DNA of 7,227 nt, from contig JBEKDJ010000446.1 in assembly GCA_050014415.1 (NCBI GenBank), forward strand, positions 1-7,227, given 5' to 3'. Shown in pieces: positions 1 to 4,681 of this stretch. Below the pieces are notes generated by a model, which was not told where the DNA came from, searched no databases, and worked only from the letters and a program-made list of their open reading frames with translations. Positions within the stretch are counted from its first letter, which is position 1. Every line of letters starts with the position of its first letter. The stretch comes from JBEKDJ01 sp050014415. GTDB lineage: Bacteria; Desulfobacterota; BSN033; UBA1163. The position numbers were made by a program, and so were the translations under genes.

Positions 1-59
1 CTAAATCGCCAAGTTCAAGGTAATATTATTGCAACTACATAGATTCCCTCATATAATAA

Positions 60-107
60 TGGTCGGGGAGAGCGGATTTGAACCGCCGACTTCTTGGTCC
101 CGAACCA
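60..107 (-). tRNA. 3' half of tRNA-Pro (CGG), probable attachment site
   Basis: Read on the minus strand this is the second half of a tRNA: anticodon loop TTCGGGA (anticodon CGG), 3' anticodon-stem strand CCAAG, a 5-nt variable loop, a T arm with stem GGCGG/CCGCT around loop TTCAAAT, the 3' acceptor strand CTCCCCG, discriminator A and an encoded CCA. The matching 5' acceptor strand, D arm and full anticodon stem are absent: only TGG of the 5' anticodon stem remains, and sequence beyond 107 is unrelated and AT-rich. A clean break at the anticodon stem is typical of integration by tyrosine recombinases into tRNA genes, where the displaced 3' half marks the end of the element facing away from the restored tRNA. 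On that reading 1-59 is host flank and the element starts at about 108. No second copy of the core was found in the window. Confidence 0.85.
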
Positions 108-401
108 GTCTATAAAGTAAATCCCAACCTGTTGAAATTCAAAAAGAATTAATCCCGCATACTTAATCTCAACAATATAAGATTTACCAACGAAAATTAA
201 GGGGAATTTTGGCCTGTTAAGGGATATATGGAAGCAATTTGGAAACACTAAAGGTGTGGGGAGAGGGGCGGAGACCATAATTAAAGTCCCTCTCCCTCTA
301 CTCCACAAAACGAGTACCGTGAAAGGTACATTTCTTGGGGCAAGGATAGAATGCCTTGCAGCGATTCTAAAAAGGAATGGAGGCCGGGTTGAGGGAATCA
401 T
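108..401. other. AT-rich non-coding leader with two small hairpins
   Basis: No convincing gene lies in these 294 bases; the long minus-strand reading frame across them runs through the tRNA half and is not coding-like. Close to the first small gene there are two short perfect inverted repeats in a row: GTACC/GGTAC (314-318 with 325-329, loop GTGAAA) and GCAAGG/CCTTGC (340-345 with 354-359). They could be operators for the ribbon-helix-helix protein encoded just downstream, or hairpins in its 5' leader. I could not find a promoter with good -35 and -10 boxes. Confidence 0.4.
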
Positions 402-581
402 ATGAGTGAAGAAAAATTAACGGCGATCATCGCAATCCGGGTCTATCCTTCATGGAAAAGACAGATGGGGGATGAAGCAATAGAGAGGGGGCAAACGCTT
501 TCAGAATACCTTTATTCAATGATCGAAGCCGGCTGGGAACAAGTCATCAATGAGGATGTTAAACAGGAAGGGAATGTTTAA
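402..581 (+). CDS. Small ribbon-helix-helix-like protein
   Basis: A 59-residue protein starting MSEEKLTAIIAIRV. The layout fits a ribbon-helix-helix (Arc/CopG-type) DNA-binding domain: a beta strand at about residues 6-14 (TAIIAIRVY), helix 1 at about 16-29 (WKRQMGDEAIER), a Gly-containing turn at 30, then a second helix that begins QTLSEYL and ends IEAGW, the usual pattern of the fold. In the family two chains pair their strands and insert them in the major groove, often to repress their own promoter. The ATG is preceded by GAGG (about 10 nt upstream). A helix-turn-helix gene follows after 26 bp, so the two are likely one transcript. It may be an autoregulator of the element or an antitoxin-like protein, but no toxin gene is recognisable beside it. 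The family call rests on pattern only. Confidence 0.7.
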   Translation: MSEEKLTAIIAIRVYPSWKRQMGDEAIERGQTLSEYLYSMIEAGWEQVINEDVKQEGNV

Positions 582-607
582 CAGAGGTTGGAACGAAAGG
601 AGGTAAA

Positions 608-832
608 ATGTCAGAAAAAGCTATCGAAGGTTGGAAGGCAATCGCCGAAATGTTCAATGTCTCAGTCAGAGTAATGATAAACCGAAAAACCGAACTCAAA
701 GCATGCGGAGCAATCTTCTATATGCTCAAAGGCGACCCAAGTAAACATAAACGCCACCGAGTAGTCTGCGCCTTCCCAAGTCAACTCAAAGACTGGATGA
801 TGATTAAATCAGCCAAAGGGGAAAAATTCTAG
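608..832 (+). CDS. Small helix-turn-helix DNA-binding protein
   Basis: A 74-residue protein. Residues 7-31 (GWKAIAEMFNVSVRVM... region) read as a helix-turn-helix: an AIAE first helix, the turn at N17-V18-S19, and a second helix leading to R26. It is followed by a probable beta wing (GAIFYM at 34-39; RVVCAFPS at 51-58) and a short Lys-rich tail. Small one-domain proteins of this shape occur in prophages and integrated elements of proteobacteria as excisionase/AlpA-like or Nu1-like factors. Which of these roles applies cannot be read from the sequence. The start is firm: AAAGGAGGT at 596-604 lies just upstream of the ATG, the strongest ribosome-binding site in the left half of the window. It follows the ribbon-helix-helix gene by 26 bp, so an operon is likely. 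Confidence 0.7.
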   Translation: MSEKAIEGWKAIAEMFNVSVRVMINRKTELKACGAIFYMLKGDPSKHKRHRVVCAFPSQLKDWMMIKSAKGEKF

Positions 833-844
833 TTTCCTACACTA

Positions 845-900
845 TCCCATATTCAACATCCCACATTCATTGTCCCAAGTTCAATATCCTATGTTCACTC
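845..900. repeat. Four tandem 14-bp imperfect repeats
   Basis: Four consecutive 14-mers: TCCCATATTCAACA, TCCCACATTCATTG, TCCCAAGTTCAATA and TCCTATGTTCACTC. TCC, the A at position 5 (T in the last copy shifts the match) and TTCA at positions 9-12 are shared by all or nearly all copies. The block fills the gap between the helix-turn-helix gene (ends 832) and the next gene (starts about 937). Sequence just before 845 (TCCTACACTA) looks like a weaker degenerate copy. Iteron-like binding sites for an element-encoded protein are the most interesting reading; simple slippage expansion is the plain one. Confidence 0.75.
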
Positions 901-936
901 TGACAAACAATTTTGAACAATGTTAAGGTGTCAAGC

Positions 937-1293
937 ATGGTCACCTTAGACGAAATGAGAGAAGCGAATGGCAAAAGTTTCGCAGAAAAAATGGATCAAG
1001 GAGGAATCACCGATGATGAATTGATAAAACTATTAAAGAGTAAGTTAAATGCAACGGACACCAGGCCCTTTAATAACAAGGGTTCCATCATTTATGCTAA
1101 ACCTCTCGAAGCTCACGAAATCCAGTTAAAGGCCGCCGATATGTGTTTTAGGCTCAAAAATCAATATCCAGCCGAGAGAAAGCACGTCAGTTTTGAAGGT
1201 GGAGTTCCAATCGTTCCACTCTCTGAGGAGGATCAGATCGAACTCGAAGCGATGAAGGAAGTTGTGAAGGGGAGATTGAAGAAAAGTGAGTGA
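937..1293 (+). CDS. Phage-type protein, small-terminase-like C-terminal pattern
   Basis: A 118-residue protein from ATG 937, preceded by TTAAGGTG (922-929) at good spacing; a TTG at 913 would add eight residues but has no ribosome-binding site. The N-terminal part is acidic and helical (MVTLDEMREANGKSF...). A stretch reading LLKSKLNATDTRPF is followed by the phrase LEAHEIQLKAADMCFRLKNQ and then YPAERKHVSF. That order, a short Leu/Lys helix with NAT, a variable part, a helix matching 'xxRLKAxxxAxxLxG', then 'YPAEK', resembles the C-terminal half of small-terminase-like proteins of tailed phages and their satellites. The N-terminal DNA-binding domain usual in that family is not present here, though the gene just upstream encodes a separate helix-turn-helix protein. 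No large terminase is nearby. The match is from memory of family patterns; treat as a phage-type hypothetical. Confidence 0.6.
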   Translation: MVTLDEMREANGKSFAEKMDQGGITDDELIKLLKSKLNATDTRPFNNKGSIIYAKPLEAHEIQLKAADMCFRLKNQYPAERKHVSFEGGVPIVPLSEEDQIELEAMKEVVKGRLKKSE

Positions 1294-1336
1294 TCGAAAC
1301 TTTGTGAAAGGGTTTTGGAGCTTGTGAAAAGTGAGT
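1262..1336. repeat. Short direct repeats at the end of the third gene
   Basis: TTGTGAA occurs at 1262, 1302 and 1322, i.e. at spacings of 40 and 20 bp, and the 11-mer GAAAAGTGAGT occurs at 1281-1291 and again at 1326-1336. The second copies lie just past the stop codon. The simplest reading is a partial duplication of the 3' end of the gene. Confidence 0.5.
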
Positions 1337-1585
1337 ATTCATGCGGGTTTGCGGGCAGGTCATAGAGTGAAAAACAGGTTAACCTTAAGTATGTCTTGTA
1401 AGCTATTAAAATTGGGAATGTTCCTTGATCGGACATTTAGGCGAAACTTTTCATAATGCATAATATCAGACGCATATTCGGTTATTTTCAATATGGTTCT
1501 TGTATTAAAAATGATACAAAACTCAAGAGACTAAAGGACCATGAAATACTTCTTAGAGTGTTAAATGAGGGGAAAGCTCCATTTC

Positions 1586-1655
1586 TCGCTCGCTTCTTCG
1601 ATGATAGACAGATCTCGAACCAGCTCTCAGACTCGACGAGCAAGGCGGCGAGCGA
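1586..1655. repeat. 8-bp inverted repeat enclosing a smaller palindrome
   Basis: TCGCTCGC at 1586-1593 is exactly complementary to GCGAGCGA at 1648-1655, with 54 nt between. Inside the loop CTCG-A-CGAG (1632-1640) forms a second short palindrome. A folded RNA or a protein-binding site is possible. Confidence 0.5.
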
Positions 1656-1672
1656 ACGAAGGCCCCGGGGAG

Positions 1673-1707
1673 GGGGGGCGGTGGCGGCCATGCCTTAAAT
1701 GCCCCCC
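1673..1707. repeat. G-rich hairpin GGGGGGC/GCCCCCC
   Basis: GGGGGGC at 1673-1679 pairs with GCCCCCC at 1701-1707 around a 21-nt loop that itself contains GGC/GCC arms (1684-1686 with 1692-1694). Runs of four and seven G at 1667-1678 followed by several GG pairs also give quadruplex potential on the plus strand. No T run follows, so it is not a standard terminator on this strand. Confidence 0.5.
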
Positions 1708-1806
1708 AGTGGAGTCCCATAAAATCAATTAAGTTCTTCACGAGTGATCTTAGGATGTCTCTTATTTTTTAGTTCTGGAAAATTTTTTCTGGAGTAAATT
1801 TGAAAA

Positions 1807-2151
1807 ATGTTTTGTGAACTTTGTGGTTTTGACAGCAAGTTAATAGCTCATCACTTGTCTTATGAAAACGAGAAAATTGTTCACATCTGTTATATCTGTC
1901 ATGTGGCAATTCACGCTTTTGGGAGGTTGCCGTTGGAGTGTCGCAAGAATTTTTTGGATTGGGTGAGCGAGTATTCTCACGAGTGGTTTAATGGTTCAAA
2001 GAAGGGGAAGATGACTCCACGTGGGAAAGAGATTAAACGTAATAATTCGAGAAAGTGGAGGGAGAGTCATCCTGAGAGGATGCGAGAGCTTGTTTTGAGG
2101 CATTATTACAGGCAGAAGCATAATATTCCTGGGCAGGCTTCACTTTTTTAA
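1807..2151 (+). CDS. Small HNH endonuclease-like protein
   Basis: A 114-residue protein with the compact zinc-bearing HNH pattern at its N-terminus: C3-x2-C6, the catalytic-type pair H15-H16 (AHHLSYEN), then C28-x2-C31-H32 and H36 (CYICHVAIH). In this family the first His activates water, the last His and neighbours hold a metal, and the four Cys bind a structural zinc; the enzyme cuts DNA. The middle Asn position is not fully clear (N21 is the candidate). Residues about 65-106 are strongly basic (RGKEIKRNN, RKWRESHPERMRELVLRHYYRQ) and probably contact DNA. Such small HNH proteins are common in phages, either near terminase genes to help packaging or as free-standing homing nucleases. The ATG has GGAG about 12 nt upstream, a rather long spacing. 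T-rich codon use (GTT, TTT, GGT) differs from the three genes before it and suggests a separate origin. Confidence 0.8.
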   Translation: MFCELCGFDSKLIAHHLSYENEKIVHICYICHVAIHAFGRLPLECRKNFLDWVSEYSHEWFNGSKKGKMTPRGKEIKRNNSRKWRESHPERMRELVLRHYYRQKHNIPGQASLF

Positions 2152-2152
2152 T

Positions 2153-2398
2153 TTGGGAATTTTTGTGGAAAATAATTTGACGAACATTACAGTTAGTAAT
2201 TATCGTAAGAAGTTGGTGGATTTTGCATTGGCCAATCCTACTTTTTTGGGTTATTTGGGTCATTCAGAAAGTTTCAGGAAACTTGAACCTTGGACTCGTT
2301 GGCAGATTTTTAAGTGGAGGGTTCATTCCTTTTTCTCTCGTGTTCATGATGCCTATTCGGTGTTGATGGGAAGAGCAGAGATTGCGGAGGAGGATTAA
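2153..2398 (+). CDS. Unknown small protein following the HNH gene
   Basis: About 81 residues if the TTG at 2153 is used (only 1 bp after the HNH stop); GTG at 2165 is an equally possible start with GGGA upstream. No ATG is available near the N-terminus. I do not recognise the family. The protein is rich in aromatics (PWTRWQIFKWRVHSFFSRVHDAY in the middle, shown here only to locate W53-type residues) with alternating basic residues, and ends in an acidic tail EIAEED. There is no clear membrane segment. Tight coupling and shared T-rich codon use with the HNH gene suggest the two are translated together and belong to the same acquired unit. A perfect 7-bp inverted repeat, AAGTTTC-AG-GAAACTT, lies inside it at 2269-2284. 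Confidence 0.55.
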   Translation: MGIFVENNLTNITVSNYRKKLVDFALANPTFLGYLGHSESFRKLEPWTRWQIFKWRVHSFFSRVHDAYSVLMGRAEIAEED

Positions 2399-2614
2399 AT
2401 CGACCAGCCTCAAGTAGTGTTGGGGCAGAAAAGGGCCTCAGACGAGGAGTTATTCCCAAACCAAGGGTAGGGACAGGGGGGTACCAGGGTCGATGATTTC
2501 AAAGCGTCTTTTTTGGGGATTTTTTTATTTTTTTACCGCTCCGTAAAGACGAAGGGTATATTGAGTTCGGCCCATTCCTGTGAGGATGTACCTCCTTTGT
2601 GACCTCGGGATTAA
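2399..2614. other. Intergenic stretch with long T runs
   Basis: No gene is supported. The segment holds a GC-rich stretch to about 2490, then TTTTTT, TTTTTTT and TTTTTTT runs at about 2508-2535 flanked by GCGTCTTT and AAAGACG, which form a loose inverted repeat. There is no GC-rich stem directly before the T runs, so I do not call a terminator. Confidence 0.35.
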
Positions 2615-2926
2615 GCATGTTTACACCGAACTATTGATATCGCCCTGGCAGCCGAAGCCTATGCTCTGGAAGCTGAGCGCAAGATGGGTGAAATGCTGAG
2701 GCAGACGGAAAGGGCTCGTCCCGCCGTTGGCTCTAAGGTCATAGGTGACAAGAGAATACCTATGAAAGACGAAGAAAGGCCCACTCTTTCCGACCTCGGC
2801 CTGACAAAGAAAGAGGTTTCAGGAGCCCAATTTTTAAAGGAGGTGATTCATAGAATCCGACAAAAGGAAGGCCTCTTCGGTTCGCTTCATGACAAGCGCA
2901 ACTCGATGAGAGGCCCCAGTCGGTAA
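2615..2926 (+). pseudogene. 5'-truncated ParB-associated-type protein remnant
   Basis: The open frame begins after a stop at 2612-2614 and carries recognisable protein sequence from about 2630: IALAAEAYALEAERKMGEML, then RQTERARP and later PTLSDLGLTKKEVSGAQFL. This order, 'AxxYAxxAxRxxGExLxETxKA ... xTLxDLGIxKxxSxxAQxLA', is a familiar C-terminal segment of phage and plasmid proteins linked to ParB-like or methyltransferase-like genes. The usual long helical N-terminal part is missing, no ribosome-binding site precedes any start (the first ATG, 2684, lies inside the conserved helix), and after SGAQFL the similarity fades into a tail unlike the family before the TAA at 2924. I therefore read it as a decayed fragment, not an 80-residue gene. 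Family assignment is from remembered pattern, not from a search. Confidence 0.6.
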
Positions 2927-3383
2927 CCATCCCCAGGAGGCACCGCAGGTTTCGGATGGCAAATCGGAATTAAATTCCCATTTGACTTCCTGGCCATGAT
3001 ATTCTAAAGAGGAACCGCTGAAACGCTTCCTTCTGTGGCATCACCAAGAAGCAATCTTATCGTGCCCAGCAAGTTGCAAGTCACCAAACGCAGAAATCAG
3101 ATGCTCAATGTTTAGTGCCGGAATTTAGAGGCAACCACTCCAGTCCTCCTCCGATCCTCTTTGGTGGTCCTCTTAATCTCGTCCTGCTCAGCTACTCCCC
3201 ATAAACCGTTTTTGGCGTGTACACGGGCTTTAGCGCCATCAAAAGGGTTGATCAATAGTCAGGGATGGGATATTGAGTTCTTCCTGAAATCCACGAGTGG
3301 CCAATTGGGCAAAGCATGCTCGATTGCAATTAGTAATCGATAGGTGGTCATTATCCTCTGACTTAAAGTTTTGATATGTCTTT

Positions 3384-3417
3384 CAAATCGAAACCTTTTT
3401 CAAATCGAAACCTTTTG
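3384..3417. repeat. 17-bp tandem duplication
   Basis: CAAATCGAAACCTTTTT at 3384-3400 is followed at once by CAAATCGAAACCTTTTG at 3401-3417: 16 of 17 bases identical, plus the TT before each copy. No coding region covers it. Recent slippage or a duplication scar is likely. Confidence 0.8.
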
Positions 3418-3619
3418 GCAGGTGCGGATAGTGGCAAGCTATATTCAGTTTTGGGTACGATACCCTCAATAGCCTGTTACGTTTTCCTTATGGTGCACAA
3501 TCTGGATTCCTCTGTTCACCAATTAATGTCGTCATAAATCAAATGCCGGTCTTTAATGAATTATTTGAGAGTACAATATATGCTTCAGCTCTCAGAACAG
3601 AACCCGTTCATTTGCCACG

Positions 3620-3679
3620 ATGAGGCTCTTTTACGGACACTGCGGATATGAGTTTGAACCCGGCGAACCGGCAAGATAG
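3620..3679 (+). pseudogene. Possible zinc-ribbon-like gene scrap
   Basis: Nineteen codons from ATG 3620 read MRLFYGHCGYEFEPGEPAR and stop at TAG 3677-3679. HCGYEFEPGEPA resembles the first knuckle of rubredoxin-like or zinc-ribbon proteins (CxxCGYxFxPxEP), but the first Cys is replaced by Gly/His and no second CxxC follows. There is no ribosome-binding site. It may be the leftover of a small zinc-ribbon gene, or chance. Confidence 0.2.
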
Positions 3680-3975
3680 GAGAATTAAAGGAAATTCATT
3701 TCTTGATCAATAAGTTACAGGTGTTTTTGTTTTACTAATTTCTACTGATTTTTACCTAAAAATACCCCGTTTTTGCATCAGGATTACTGCAACATTACTG
3801 CAGGATTTTGGAGCCTCTAAGGCGCCCAAATGATTCGTAAAGAGAATCTCTTAAAAAGCCTAACTTGTCGAATTTGAAGAATAAAATATTCCTTCTGTAC
3901 TTTTTACCTTCCTATTTTTGCCATATCTAACTTATTGAAAACATTAGAACCTGATTTTGGATTCTTGACGCGATA

Positions 3976-4137
3976 TTAGTCTTTTCTCTTGTTCAATTTG
4001 ACTCTCTGCTTTAGCGTACGCCCCAAGTTGCTCGCAAAGCTATCCCCTGAAAATTGGTTCTAAGTGACAGGTGGGTGAGAAATGTATCGATGGCTAGGCT
4101 GTAGTTTATTGGCTTGTGGTTCAGATCGAAATTCCAT
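3976..4137 (-). pseudogene. Short frame with strong SD and internal amber stop
   Basis: On the minus strand AAGGAG (4145-4150) sits exactly 7 nt before ATG 4137, an ideal spacing. The frame reads MEFRSEPQANKLQPSHRYIS and on to residue 25, meets TAG at 4060-4062, then stays open in the same frame for 27 codons (including FASNLGRTLKQRVKLNKRKD, basic) until TAA at 3976-3978. It begins 27 bp after the stop of the frameshifted gene upstream, so the two look like a broken operon. I do not recognise the protein. Either only the 25-residue peptide is made, or the start of a longer lost gene is what remains. Confidence 0.3.
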
Positions 4138-4164
4138 AACTATGCTCCTTCTGATCTGGGGTTC

Positions 4165-4511
4165 TTACTTCTTCTGTTTAAAAACTTCTTGCGCTCTCTG
4201 GAAGCTCTCCGTCATCGGAGCGTAGGCTGTATACACGGTGGCAGATCCACAGTGTCCGGCCGATTCCACGTGCGTTGCAACTCACAAAACACCACATTTG
4301 TGTGGACCAGGATGACCCTAGCCTGCGCCAGAGCGGCGAGCGTCATTCTCAATACCATCTCGCTCGGGTCGCCTGAAGCATCCCTCACCGTATAAACAAT
4401 CGATTCAGGATTACTTATTTCTTTTATTAAGAAATATTCATTATGAAGCCAAAATTCAAAGGCCGCACAGAAAGCAATGAGACTTTCAGCGCCATGCCAT
4501 CCATTCGGCAA
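4165..4511 (-). pseudogene. Frameshifted gene of unknown family
   Basis: Two overlapping minus-strand frames appear to be one gene. The upstream frame (4511 to 4212, TTG start, weak AGG ribosome-binding site) contains the protein-like stretch IVYTVRDASGDPSEMVLRMT followed by LAALAQARVI. After about 4281 sense continues better in the next frame, which is open from 4281 to a TAA at 4165-4167 and reads VATHVESAGHCGSATVYTAY then APMTESFQRAQEVFKQKK, a natural-looking charged C-terminus. The switch between frames lies in 4212-4281. The real C-terminus is supported by the well-placed ribosome-binding site and ATG of the next short frame just downstream. I do not recognise the family; a plus-strand frame over the same DNA looks less like protein. 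Confidence 0.4.
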
Positions 4512-4681
4512 TTGACCTGGTTTTACTGATTACGATCCGAAAGCTTGTATTATGGACTGAGATTCAAAAATCACAACTTCAGCAAGAAATTTTGGGCACA
4601 ATTTTTTAAGTTTTTAGCTCCGCCCTTAGCCGGCTATCGATAGGGATGTTTAAAGAGCCAACCTTCTTTAGGCGCTCATTA

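Larger units (their letters stand above)
1294..1806. other. 513-bp gap with GC-rich structured block
   Basis: No believable gene: reading frames at 1456-1698 (plus) and 1488-1741 (minus) have no ribosome-binding site and low-complexity ends (Pro or Gly runs from a G-rich tract). The first half is AT-rich and holds a TTGTAT/ATACAA inverted repeat (1500-1505 with 1514-1519). From about 1586 to 1707 the composition changes abruptly to GC-rich with several inverted repeats and long G runs, then returns to AT-rich sequence before the HNH gene. Confidence 0.5.
2927..3975. other. About 1 kb without an intact gene
   Basis: No gene above background is visible on either strand. What it holds: a short minus-strand frame at 3112-3255 (contains NPFDGAKARVHAKNGLWGV, TTG start, no good ribosome-binding site) that looks slightly protein-like; a 17-bp tandem duplication at 3384-3417; a 19-codon scrap with a zinc-ribbon look at 3620-3679; a 9-mer direct repeat ATTACTGCA at 3783-3791 and 3794-3802; and a palindrome AAGAGA-A-TCTCTT at 3840-3852. 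From about 3690 on it is strongly AT-rich. I read the whole block as decayed DNA. Confidence 0.45.

Noticed and set aside
1610..1626. TCTCGAACCAG as a second copy of the tRNA-Pro att core (CCCGAACCAG)
   Set aside because: Only the 8-mer CGAACCAG matches; the flanking tRNA bases do not, so it is chance similarity.
1456..1698. 80-codon plus-strand frame and minus-strand frames at 1488-1741 as genes
   Set aside because: No ribosome-binding sites, Pro/Gly runs arising from the G-rich tract, overlapping frames of similar length on both strands; better explained as structured non-coding DNA.
2505..2560. Rho-independent terminator at the T runs
   Set aside because: The T runs are not preceded by a GC-rich stem; the loose CGTCTTT/AAAGACG pair encloses the T runs instead of preceding them.
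3161..3343. 60-codon plus-strand frame as a lipoprotein-like gene
   Set aside because: The ISSCSAT stretch mimics a lipobox, but there is no ribosome-binding site, the start is non-ATG, and the opposite strand over the same DNA is at least as protein-like.
3640..3680. Sequence with GTTTGAACCC as a tRNA T arm
   Set aside because: The loop-like GGTTCAAAC is not flanked by complementary stems on either strand, and no other tRNA arms can be drawn.
4114..4395. 93-codon plus-strand frame as a gene
   Set aside because: It overlaps the more protein-like minus-strand frames, lacks a ribosome-binding site and has cysteine/serine-rich shadow-like composition.
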